Shown here one piece after another: positions 33,181 through 41,821 of a DNA stretch of 64,000 nt. Each line of letters starts with the position of its first letter. The stretch's first letter is position 1. The translations under genes and the position numbers were made by a program. This DNA is from Bacteroidota bacterium (GTDB lineage: Bacteria; Bacteroidota; Ignavibacteria; Ignavibacteriales; Melioribacteraceae). Below the pieces are notes generated by a model. That model saw only the letters and a list, made by a program, of their open reading frames with translations. It was not told the origin of the DNA and ran no database searches. The stretch spans positions 186,001 through 250,000 of the forward strand of contig JAHISV010000009.1 in NCBI GenBank assembly GCA_018818065.1. Direction: 5' to 3'.

Positions 33181-35367
33181 ATGTCAGAGAAATCAGCTAA
33201 GGAAAAGATTCAGGATTTAATATTTGGGAATAAGATTAATTCCCCATTTGAGGATAGAATCTTCGTTTTAATGACATTTCTTACCACTTTAACTCTGCTT
33301 AGTTTTACAATAATAAATATCATTTACATACTTCCGGAAATTCTGGTTCTCATTAATCTTGTTTCAACCCTAACAGCGGCTGTTTATTTTTTGATTGTCA
33401 GAAAGTTCGAAAACCTTTCAAAACTGAGGTTTCCTTTTTTCATTATTTCACTCCCATTCCTTTTTGTTGCATGGTTTGTTAACGCCGGAATTGATGGCTT
33501 ATCGATCATATTTACTATTGCCTATTTTGTTGGATTATATTCAATTACTGACAAAAAATATAGATTTTGGGTTTTTGCCTGTCTTATCGTTATGGTTTCA
33601 GGTCTTATATTAATTCAGCACTTTTTTCCAGATTCGATTATCGGGTTTATGAATGATAGTCAGAGATATGCCCATTATTTCTTTGGGACTATAGTATGTT
33701 TTGTATTCATATATCTTTTAATTGACCTGATAATCAAAAATTATGAGAAGGAAAACACAAAAGTTGAAGAATCAAATAAAAAACTCTCTTTGAATGAAGA
33801 AAAGCTTAGAGACTTAAATGAATTTCAAAGAGCTATACTCGATAGTGCCGGATATGCAATAATAACAACAGACACGAAGGGGGTTATAAAATCCTTTAAT
33901 CCCGCAGCTGAACAAATGTTAGGATATAAAGCTGACGAGGTAATAGACAAAACCTCGCCAGATATATTTCATTCTCCTGCAGATGTAAAAGCAAGAGCTG
34001 AAAAATTATTGATTGATACAGACGAGAGTTTCAAATCTGCTTTTGAATTAACTGTCTATCAAACAAGAAAGAATTTGGTGAATGAACAGGAGTGGACATA
34101 CTGCCACAAAGATGGAAGTGAATTCCCTGTCTTGCTGAAAATTACAGGTTTGTATGATAATAATGGATCTATAACCGGATTTTTAGGAATCGCAAACGAT
34201 ATAAAAAAGCGTAAAATTGCAGAAACAGAATTAAGGCAAAGAACAATTGAATTAGAAGAAAGTGAAGAGAAATATCGAACCCTTTTTGAAGAATCCCATG
34301 ATGCTATTTTGATTATTGATAATCATGTGTTTGTTGACTGTAATAATGCAGCCTTAGAAATTCTAAAGTGTAAATCGAAATCGGAATTGGCGAATACACA
34401 TCCTTCAAAACTGTCTCCTCCATTTCAGCCAGATGGCAGAGCATCATTCGAGAAAGCTGAAGAAATGATGACAATTGCACAAACCAAAGGAAGCCACAGA
34501 TTTGAATGGGTACACAGAAGATCAAATGGTGAAGATTTTTATGCTGAAGTTTCTCTTACAATTATCCCCTTCCAGGGACGACAAATAATTCATACAGCCT
34601 GGCGTGACATCTCAGAACGTCAGATGATGATTGAAGAAATCATAAAAACGAAAGAAAAAGCTGAAAAAGCAAATCAATTAAAGTCAGAATTTTTGGCTCA
34701 AATGTCCCATGAAATAAGGAGCCCGATTAACTCTATCCTGAACTTCACAAGTCTGGTTGAAGAGTTAACAATTGGCTACGGTAACCATGAACTGGAAGAA
34801 TGTTTCTCTAGTATTGATAATTCCAGTAAAAGGGTTATCAGAACAATTGACGCAATACTTAATATGTCAGAGCTGCAATTGGGAACATATCAAAAGAGTT
34901 TTAGAAAAACCGATATAAAAGATATGCTGGAAAGATTAGTGGCTGAATATAGAAGAACTGCCGCTACAAAAAATCTTTCTCTTAAACTGAATATCACCAC
35001 TAGTGAGACTGTTCATTATACTGATGAGTATGCAGCTAATCAAATCTTTGCAAATCTTATTGACAATGCTATTAAGTATACCAACGAGGGTGAAATCAGT
35101 GTTAGTTTGAATAGATCTTTAAATGGATCATTATTCGCAAGAGTTCAAGATACTGGTCAAGGGATATCTAAAGAATACCTTCCCTACTTATTTGAACCTT
35201 TTTCTCAAGAACAGCAGGGCTATTCAAGAAAATTTGATGGCAATGGACTGGGCATGTCTCTGGTAAAAAGGTATTGCGAAATAATTGGCGCTGAGATCAG
35301 CGTAAAAAGTAATGTAGGCACAGGAACAGAATTTCAGGTGCTTTTCAATTCCAGGGCTAAAAAGTAA
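33181..35367 (+). CDS. Membrane-bound PAS sensor histidine kinase (orphan)
   Basis: 728 residues. Six hydrophobic segments (about 28-185) form a compact membrane sensor. A PAS domain (about 213-345, SAGYAIITTDTKGVIKSFNP) and a second PAS (about 360-485) follow. The HisKA helix has H510 in AQMSHEIRSPINSIL, and the HATPase_c domain has NLIDNAIKYTN, DTGQGIS and NGLGMSLVKRY. There is no receiver domain and no response regulator gene nearby, so the partner is unknown. The gene stands alone between the NmrA-like gene and a lipoprotein gene. Confidence 0.93.
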   Translation: MSEKSAKEKIQDLIFGNKINSPFEDRIFVLMTFLTTLTLLSFTIINIIYILPEILVLINLVSTLTAAVYFLIVRKFENLSKLRFPFFIISLPFLFVAWFVNAGIDGLSIIFTIAYFVGLYSITDKKYRFWVFACLIVMVSGLILIQHFFPDSIIGFMNDSQRYAHYFFGTIVCFVFIYLLIDLIIKNYEKENTKVEESNKKLSLNEEKLRDLNEFQRAILDSAGYAIITTDTKGVIKSFNPAAEQMLGYKADEVIDKTSPDIFHSPADVKARAEKLLIDTDESFKSAFELTVYQTRKNLVNEQEWTYCHKDGSEFPVLLKITGLYDNNGSITGFLGIANDIKKRKIAETELRQRTIELEESEEKYRTLFEESHDAILIIDNHVFVDCNNAALEILKCKSKSELANTHPSKLSPPFQPDGRASFEKAEEMMTIAQTKGSHRFEWVHRRSNGEDFYAEVSLTIIPFQGRQIIHTAWRDISERQMMIEEIIKTKEKAEKANQLKSEFLAQMSHEIRSPINSILNFTSLVEELTIGYGNHELEECFSSIDNSSKRVIRTIDAILNMSELQLGTYQKSFRKTDIKDMLERLVAEYRRTAATKNLSLKLNITTSETVHYTDEYAANQIFANLIDNAIKYTNEGEISVSLNRSLNGSLFARVQDTGQGISKEYLPYLFEPFSQEQQGYSRKFDGNGLGMSLVKRYCEIIGAEISVKSNVGTGTEFQVLFNSRAKK

Positions 35368-35565
35368 TTCAACGCATTCAATAATCTTTTTCAAACGAGC
35401 ACCAACTATTTTTGATATTAAATGTGTATTCCAGAAGGAACTTGCTATTAAATAGCCTAAAAATTAACTTAAGTGTCATTTGTTACTCTTCTATTTAAGC
35501 TCTCATCCATTCTAGTCTATCTGCTGAATAATTTATTATCTAAATCTCTCAACCTGGAGGTAAAG

Positions 35566-36702
35566 ATGAACAAGCAAAACCCTTTCTCAATTATAGCTTC
35601 TCTTGTAATAGTAATAACTATCGCTATGTTTTTTAACAGTTGCGACCTATCAAGTCCGGATGAAGAAGATAACTGGGGTGGCAATACTACAGTAAAGGGA
35701 ACATTAATACTTCCATATGATGTGACCGGAAGTGAATACTCAATCACCATTGATGTTGACGGGAACCCTGATGTTGATGGATTTACGGCAAGTTCCGGAG
35801 GTACATGTGGATCCGGCACCGAGATACCATATTCAATTGAACAGGTGCCCGGCGGCACCTACTATATTATTGTTATTGTGTACGCTACAGGAAACAATAC
35901 AGGATCACCACAGGAAGGTGATTTAATAGGTATTTATGGTATGAACGAAAATGAAGATCCACCTTCAGCGCCAAATGCCGTGGTTCCTGATTCCGGTGAA
36001 GTGACTTTTAATATCACTCTTTTTGTCTGGGAAGGTGATAATATTGGTGAAAATGAAAAAATAAGAGGCAATTTGATTTTACCGGCTGAATCAACCGGTT
36101 CACTCTGGTGGGTTCTTGTTGACGATGATCTTATTGGAGATAACGGAATAACCGCGGAATCTGAGGGATATTGCAGCAGCGCATTAAACATCCCATATAG
36201 CATTTATGATATTGCCGCTGGTACATATAATATAAAAGCCACGGTGTATGTAGTCGGTTTAAGGATTGGAGAACCGATTGGCGGCGATTACTACACTGTA
36301 TTATCCAACATAGTTGTTCCTTCAACCGGATCTGTTGCACAAGATATTACCATGGTTACTTACTCACATCCGGAAGGGAAAAATTCTGCCGTTTACGGAA
36401 CATTGACTCTGCCGCGGACTGCAAATGGAAAAGAGATAAGCGTTTACCTTGATGATGACGAGGATTATTCGAATGGGGTTTATGAAGATTTTTACGGGAT
36501 GTGTGGTACCAGTTTAACTTCGGAATACTACCTTAATCATACTCCGACCGGAACATATAAAATAAGAGCTATGGTGCATGTTGTCAGTACACCTGGTGGT
36601 AATCCTGTAATTGGTGATTTCATTGGCACTATTGAATCGGCTGCTGTCCCTGCAACAGGATTAGTTACATATAATATTACGTTAAGTGTAAAAACCGAAT
36701 AG
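35566..36702 (+). CDS. Lipoprotein with three related beta-rich repeats
   Basis: 378 residues from the ATG at 35566, which has GGAGG upstream; a longer frame from 35473 lacks support. The signal peptide ends in a lipobox (MFFNSC). After a short acidic linker the protein consists of three similar ~110-residue units. Each opens G-x-L-x-LP (GTLILPYDVTGSEY; GNLILPAESTGSLW; GTLTLPRTANGKEI) and continues with a D-rich strand, a cysteine-containing segment, a Y-x-(I/L) strand and GTY. Each closes VVP or AVP, then TG(x)V and a strand. One cysteine is kept per repeat. The pattern suggests carbohydrate-binding-like or Ig-like beta domains on the cell surface. I do not recognise the family. Confidence 0.8.
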   Translation: MNKQNPFSIIASLVIVITIAMFFNSCDLSSPDEEDNWGGNTTVKGTLILPYDVTGSEYSITIDVDGNPDVDGFTASSGGTCGSGTEIPYSIEQVPGGTYYIIVIVYATGNNTGSPQEGDLIGIYGMNENEDPPSAPNAVVPDSGEVTFNITLFVWEGDNIGENEKIRGNLILPAESTGSLWWVLVDDDLIGDNGITAESEGYCSSALNIPYSIYDIAAGTYNIKATVYVVGLRIGEPIGGDYYTVLSNIVVPSTGSVAQDITMVTYSHPEGKNSAVYGTLTLPRTANGKEISVYLDDDEDYSNGVYEDFYGMCGTSLTSEYYLNHTPTGTYKIRAMVHVVSTPGGNPVIGDFIGTIESAAVPATGLVTYNITLSVKTE

Positions 36703-36819
36703 CAGTTTTAGTAGCTATAAGTGCTATAAATAAAGTATGAGTAGCAAAAAAAAAATGTGACAATATTAAACCTTACCTATCACCATTGGTAAAATTGGTT
36801 TGCAAAATAAAATAATAAT

Positions 36820-38016
36820 TTAGTCATTTTTTTCCGGCGGTTCTTTCATAAGGTTATGTTCTTCCAGATAATTCACCCAATCCTGGGGGTGAACTCCCAG
36901 ATTTAACTTTTGCATATCATGAAGATCAAGATTCTTATCATGCGCCAGAAGGTTTGCAATAAATACGGCATTTTCCACCGTGAATTTATTAAAGTCAACC
37001 ATTGTTGGATTGTTGTGTGAAAAAACAGCATTAGCTGTCCTTTCCGGAAGCCCCCATAAAGTAAGAAAATAGGCACCAATTTCTGAATGAGATGTTCCGT
37101 AGATATTGTATTCAGCGTTAGTAAAACGAATTTTTTTATTCTCAACCATTGAGAAAATGTTGTCTGGATAACCATCTACAGATAGCATGACAATCTTACC
37201 AATATCGTGAAGCAAGCCGGCAATATAAGCTTCTTCCATCAATTCAATTTCATTACTGGTTGTATCAAATAATATTTGTTCAGCATACCGGCCTACTTTG
37301 TTACTATGAAGCCACAATTCTTCAAAATATTTTTGATGTCTGGGACCAATAGGAGAGATAGAAAAAGTATGATGATATAGGACCAGTGATTTTATTATGT
37401 TTACACCAAGAAGGCTGACTGCCTGTAGAACGTTATTTATTCTATATTTCAACCCAAAAAAGGGTGAATTTACTATATGGAGAATCTTTACAGTAAACGA
37501 AAGATCTTCGGATAAAATTGAACTGATTCTCTGTAAGGACATGTTAGAGCTATTCAGCTCATTTTCCAGCCTAATGTATGTCTCGGGTATTGTGGGTAAA
37601 TCATTAACTTTATTAATAATCCCCATCAGTTTGCCGTCGTGCAGATACTTTACCATTCTATCCCTTCTGGCAAAACTTAAAATCAATTTGTCAAAATCAC
37701 ATGGGGCAGAAAGTATTTGGTGTGCGAATCTGTATATATCATTTACACTTAATTTGTTTTCCTGACTTACAATTGTAACAATAAAAATCTGTGGGTACTC
37801 ATCTTTGATCTTTGTGAGAATTTCAATTTCATTCCTATCGTCAAGAGTGAGATTACTTACGACAATCTCAATTTCTGATTTTTGAATGGCTTCCATTACT
37901 TTAGTAACATTGTCTACTAAGTGGAATTCATATTTTCCCAAAAGATCATTTTTGCCGGAAGTTAAAATACTATTGATTCTATTTCCTTCATCAATAATCA
38001 ACACATCAGTTTTCAT
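36820..38016 (-). CDS. HDOD-domain protein with a degenerate receiver
   Basis: 398 residues. Residues 1-120 have a response-regulator fold (acidic D9/E10), but the phosphoacceptor position is N55 (IVVSNLTLDD), so normal phosphorylation is unlikely. The HDOD domain (about 140-345) begins IINKVNDLPTIPETYIRLENEL and includes the typical ISSILSEDLSFTVKILHIVNSPFFG. It has kept an HD pair (AGLLHDIGKIVML), which most HDOD proteins lose. HDOD proteins act in signalling, often linked to cyclic nucleotides or chemotaxis. No partner gene is adjacent. Confidence 0.88.
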   Translation of the reverse strand: MKTDVLIIDEGNRINSILTSGKNDLLGKYEFHLVDNVTKVMEAIQKSEIEIVVSNLTLDDRNEIEILTKIKDEYPQIFIVTIVSQENKLSVNDIYRFAHQILSAPCDFDKLILSFARRDRMVKYLHDGKLMGIINKVNDLPTIPETYIRLENELNSSNMSLQRISSILSEDLSFTVKILHIVNSPFFGLKYRINNVLQAVSLLGVNIIKSLVLYHHTFSISPIGPRHQKYFEELWLHSNKVGRYAEQILFDTTSNEIELMEEAYIAGLLHDIGKIVMLSVDGYPDNIFSMVENKKIRFTNAEYNIYGTSHSEIGAYFLTLWGLPERTANAVFSHNNPTMVDFNKFTVENAVFIANLLAHDKNLDLHDMQKLNLGVHPQDWVNYLEEHNLMKEPPEKND

Positions 38017-38180
38017 TTTCGAATTTCCAAAGATAAATTATGGAATAGCATCTTGATATTACAACAACTAAGATATTCATAGAATTCAGTTTTAGAAACA
38101 AATATTTTCGATTTTAGATTATTAATATACTTCTGGAACAACATCTCAGAAAGTCGAACTTATTAATAATGATAATAGCA

Positions 38181-38209
38181 AAGCCCCCACTAAAAGTGAG
38201 GGCTTTTTT
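38181..38209 (+). terminator. Orphan intrinsic terminator (plus strand)
   Basis: AAGCCCCCACT pairs with AGTGAGGGCTT (ten of eleven positions) around a three-base loop and is followed by TTTT. The minus strand lacks a comparable T-run. No plus-strand gene ends here; both neighbours are on the minus strand. It may end a small RNA that starts between about 38020 and 38150. Confidence 0.75.
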
Positions 38210-38582
38210 ATACAGGGGTAATTTTTCTTTGAGGTGTAAGCTTATCCTGCTTTTCACTTCACATATGCTAATCTTTAACTTTTTAGCGCCATATCGAACT
38301 AATGATATTTCATGTCTTTACACCTACAAATAGCAATTAACCCCATGCTTAATTTTGAATATAAATTTAGAGAATATTTGCGCCCAGTAAGAATTGATTT
38401 CAAAAGAGAAAATGAATATTAATTAGGAAGGAAAAACTTGCCGTGAATAATTGCTAATGCTTTTTTAACTGAATTAGTTCACAAATTCTATTCAGAATTC
38501 TAAAAAAATACTTGCTTAATCTTATTTGCTTTCAAATTTGCTAATTTCGCCCTTTTTGCCCAACTAACTTCTTAAAATGCAT

Positions 38583-38613
38583 AAAAAAAGAGGCACTCCA
38601 AATAAAGTGCCTC
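38583..38613 (-). terminator. Intrinsic terminator of the pnt operon
   Basis: In minus-strand RNA the stem GAGGCACT/AGTGCCTC (8 bp, perfect) with an eight-base loop is followed by seven Us (38583-38589). It begins 25 bp past the pntB stop. Confidence 0.9.
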
Positions 38614-38637
38614 CTCTATCAATTTATTCAAAGTAAC

Positions 38638-40059
38638 TTATAGTTCTTTCAATTCATTATTAAGTTTACTAATTGCGTCCTTTGCATCACCAAAATACAT
38701 AAGTGTATTTGGATAGTAGAATATCTCATTTTGGATGCCCGCGTAACCGGCATTCATAGAACGTTTGTTCATAATTACAGTTTTAGCATAATCTGCGTTA
38801 AGTATCGGCATTCCATAGATCGGGCTGGATTTATCATGCCTGGCGGCGGGGTTGACAACGTCATTTGCACCAACAATGAAGGCAACATCAGTATTATTGA
38901 AATCATCATTAATATCTTCCAGGGCAAATAATTTATCGTAGCTTACCTGTGCTTCTGCCAGCAATACATTCATATGACCTGGCATACGACCAGCTACCGG
39001 GTGAATAGCAAACCTAACCTGAATACCCTTTTTCTCAAGGATATTTGTTAAATCACGCACCGCGTGCTGTGCCTGCGCCACGGCCATTCCATAGCCGGGA
39101 ATAATAATAACACTGGACGCGGCATCAAATATCATTGCGAGTTCTTCGCTATCAACTGATTTTACATCCCCCTGAGGAGTAGATCCGCTGCTTTCACCTG
39201 TACCACCGGATCCTGCTGAATCCCAACCGCCTAGAAGAACATTCATCAAAGACCGGTTCATTCCGCGGCACATAATAAGGGTTAAAATAATACCCGATGC
39301 CCCGACAAGTGCGCCGGCAATAATCAGCATATTGTTATTCAGTACAAAGCCAGTCATTGATGCGGCAATACCGGAATATGAGTTAAGTAGTGAAACAGCA
39401 ACCGGCATGTCAGCACCGCCAATTGGCAGAACTAACAAAACTCCAAGTATAAGAGAAACACCTACTATTCCCAAAACAAGTTCCGGCTGAGCAAAATCCA
39501 TAACAAATAATACACCACCACCGAGGACAAGAAGAATCAATAGTGCATTAATAGCGTGCTGACCTGGATATTTAACCACCGCTCCTGTTACAAATCCCTG
39601 CAGCTTACCAAAGGCAATAAATGAACCCATAAACGTTATGGAACCAATCAGAATTGATAAAATAATGGTAACCAGTGTTGAGACCTCGGGGCCGCCAACT
39701 CCGGCAACCTGATTAACAACATTATGGTGTGATAATAAATTATAATACTCGGCAAGCGCAACAAGAGCTGAAGCTCCACCACCAAATCCGTTTAACAGAC
39801 CAACCATTTGAGGCATACCGGTCATCTCAACCTTTAATGCCATAATTACACCAATAGCAGAGCCAATTACCAGACCAATAATTATCCATTCAAAAGTTAA
39901 AACTCTATGATCAAGTAAAGTAACAACTATGGCAAGGAACATACCCAGGGAAGCTAGTTGATTTCCCTGACGGGCTGTTTTTGGCGAACCCAGTTTTTTT
40001 ATTCCGAAAATGAACAAAACTGAGGCAACCAGATATACTAAATATAAGACTATTTGCAT
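38638..40059 (-). CDS. pntB: NAD(P) transhydrogenase subunit beta
   Basis: 473 residues. About nine hydrophobic segments (1-275) form the membrane domain II. The cytoplasmic NADP(H)-binding domain III follows (about 295-473), with IIPGYGMAVAQAQHAV (the GxGxxxA motif), HPVAGRMPGHMNVLLAEA, VAFIVGANDVVNPAAR and MNKRSMNAGYAGI. The enzyme couples proton entry to hydride transfer from NADH to NADP+. It is the last gene of the pntAA-pntAB-pntB operon, 7 bp after pntAB. Confidence 0.96.
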   Translation of the reverse strand: MQIVLYLVYLVASVLFIFGIKKLGSPKTARQGNQLASLGMFLAIVVTLLDHRVLTFEWIIIGLVIGSAIGVIMALKVEMTGMPQMVGLLNGFGGGASALVALAEYYNLLSHHNVVNQVAGVGGPEVSTLVTIILSILIGSITFMGSFIAFGKLQGFVTGAVVKYPGQHAINALLILLVLGGGVLFVMDFAQPELVLGIVGVSLILGVLLVLPIGGADMPVAVSLLNSYSGIAASMTGFVLNNNMLIIAGALVGASGIILTLIMCRGMNRSLMNVLLGGWDSAGSGGTGESSGSTPQGDVKSVDSEELAMIFDAASSVIIIPGYGMAVAQAQHAVRDLTNILEKKGIQVRFAIHPVAGRMPGHMNVLLAEAQVSYDKLFALEDINDDFNNTDVAFIVGANDVVNPAARHDKSSPIYGMPILNADYAKTVIMNKRSMNAGYAGIQNEIFYYPNTLMYFGDAKDAISKLNNELKEL

Positions 40060-40066
40060 TTTTCAC

Positions 40067-40342
40067 TCACCTCTTTTTGAACATTTTTAGCATTCTGTCG
40101 GTGACCACAAATCCACCAACCACATTAATAGTTGCAAATACAATGGCAATAACACCAAGTATCGTACTAATTGTAAAATCCTCCATCCCTGCACTTAAAA
40201 TGGCACCAACAACGGTTATACCCGAAATTGCATTGGAACCAGACATCAAAGGGGTGTGCAATGTAGGAGGAACTTTTGTTATCAGTTCGAACCCGACAAA
40301 AATTGCCAGAACGAATACGTAGATAAGCATTAATAATTCCAT
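40067..40342 (-). CDS. pntAB: NAD(P) transhydrogenase subunit alpha part 2
   Basis: 91 residues with three hydrophobic segments and the family motif TKVPPTLHTPLMSGSNAISG near residue 23. It supplies part of the proton channel. The split alpha subunit (PntAA plus PntAB) is common outside enterobacteria. GGGAG precedes the ATG by six bases. Confidence 0.95.
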   Translation of the reverse strand: MELLMLIYVFVLAIFVGFELITKVPPTLHTPLMSGSNAISGITVVGAILSAGMEDFTISTILGVIAIVFATINVVGGFVVTDRMLKMFKKR

Positions 40343-40358
40343 TAAAAGCTCCCTTTTT

Positions 40359-40426
40359 AGGAGATAGAACTTAGAATTTAGGAGTTAGGTAAATTATTCG
40401 TTTCTACCTCCTACATTCTATCTCCT
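40359..40426. repeat. Large imperfect hairpin between pntAA and pntAB
   Basis: AGGAGATAGAA (40359-40369) is a perfect inverted repeat of TTCTATCTCCT (40416-40426). Inside it TAGGAG..GGTA pairs with TACC..TCCTA. It fills most of the 89-bp gap between the two genes. It could be a processing or attenuation element, or a small dispersed repeat; no other copy is seen in this window. Confidence 0.6.
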
Positions 40427-40431
40427 GAATT

Positions 40432-41568
40432 CTATAATAATTTTTCTTTAGTTCTCTCGTTTATTACTTCCCCATCTTTAGTGATGAGCGATCCTTTTAC
40501 TATTTCATCTTCCATGTTAAGTTCTACTTTGCCATCAGTGGAAATATGGTCCAACAAAGCAAGAAGATTTTTAGAATATACTTCACTGGAATTTGTAGGT
40601 ACGAGACTTGGTAGATTAGATTCACCGACAATGGTTACATTATACTTTTTCACCGTCTTATTCAGTTCACTAATTTCACAGTTTCCGCCAAATTCAACAG
40701 CCATATCCAGGATCACTGATCCGGGACGCATATTCTTTACCATATCTTCTGTAACCAAAATTGGTGCTTTTCTACCAGGTACGAGCGCTGTTGTAATAAC
40801 TATATCCGCTCCGGTAATATGCTTAAAAAGTAATTCCTTCTGTTTCATCAGGAACTCTTCAGATGCTTCCTTAGCATAACCCCCCTCATCCTGCATATCC
40901 TCATCAGTATCAACTTCTATGAACCTTCCGCCAAGAGATTGAACCTCTTCTTTAACGGCAGGACGAATATCAGAAACTTCGACAATTGCACCTAGCCGTT
41001 TTGCTGTTCCCAGCGCCTGAAGTCCTGCTACACCGGCACCCATTATCACAACTTTCGCAGGCTGAATGGTACCAGCAGCAGTCATCATTAATGGGAATAT
41101 TTTTCCAAGTTCGTTTGCTGTTACTAAAACTGATTTGTAGCCGGCAATATTGGCTTGCGATGAGAGAGCATCCATTTTCTGAGCTAGTGTCGTTCTCGGA
41201 ATAGCTTCCATTGCAATGACGTCAATACCCTTATCTGCACATTCCTTAGCAACTTCCGGATAATTAAGCGAATACATAAATGTAACCAGTAACGACCCCT
41301 TTTTTATCAGATCGATTTCTTTCTTCCCCTCAAATTCCAGGGGACGTTGAACCTTTAATATAATATCTGCTGAGAATGCTTCTTCAGCTGTCTCAACTAT
41401 TTTTGCTCCCGCTGCCGTGTAAGCTTCATCTGTAAAATTAGCATTAAAACCAGCGTTCTTTTGAACGATAATTTCGAAACCCTTTTTTATAAGTTTTGAG
41501 GCTACATCCGGAACGAGGGCAACTCTGTTTTCTCCCGGTAGTACTTCCCGTGGTACACCGATAACCAT
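40432..41568 (-). CDS. pntAA: NAD(P) transhydrogenase subunit alpha part 1
   Basis: 378 residues from the ATG at 41568, which has GAGGAG about eight bases upstream; an in-frame TTG at 41583 is rejected. The domain I signature is clear: IGVPREVLPGENRVALVP at the N-terminus. GAGVAGLQALGTAKRLGA (about 173-190) binds NAD(H), and VEVSDIRP follows it. The absence of a catalytic pattern for deamination and the downstream pntAB and pntB rule out alanine dehydrogenase. It is the first gene of the operon. Confidence 0.95.
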   Translation of the reverse strand: MVIGVPREVLPGENRVALVPDVASKLIKKGFEIIVQKNAGFNANFTDEAYTAAGAKIVETAEEAFSADIILKVQRPLEFEGKKEIDLIKKGSLLVTFMYSLNYPEVAKECADKGIDVIAMEAIPRTTLAQKMDALSSQANIAGYKSVLVTANELGKIFPLMMTAAGTIQPAKVVIMGAGVAGLQALGTAKRLGAIVEVSDIRPAVKEEVQSLGGRFIEVDTDEDMQDEGGYAKEASEEFLMKQKELLFKHITGADIVITTALVPGRKAPILVTEDMVKNMRPGSVILDMAVEFGGNCEISELNKTVKKYNVTIVGESNLPSLVPTNSSEVYSKNLLALLDHISTDGKVELNMEDEIVKGSLITKDGEVINERTKEKLL

Positions 41569-41821
41569 ATGGTCACTCCTCAAGTTTTGTTTTAATAATC
41601 GATAAGGCTAAACTGAATATGATGCATCTTAGTTCAATAAGTAAACACAACTTTAGTATTAAAAAATTCTCTTTTAAGAAAAAACGTTCTGTTTTTGCTT
41701 ATCATATGGTGAGCATAATTGTTAAATATGCGTATTTGCCTTGTATGGCAATCCATAATAGGAAATAGGGTAAATTGGAGGAAGGATAGAGAGAATTAGT
41801 TTGACTATATAAAATATCTAC

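Larger units (their letters stand above)
38017..38637. other. Gene-free region (621 bp)
   Basis: No coding frame of note is present. The region holds a plus-strand intrinsic terminator (38181-38209) with no plus-strand gene before it, and the minus-strand terminator of the pnt operon (38583-38613). About 370 bp between the two is AT-rich and shows no clear feature. Confidence 0.6.
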
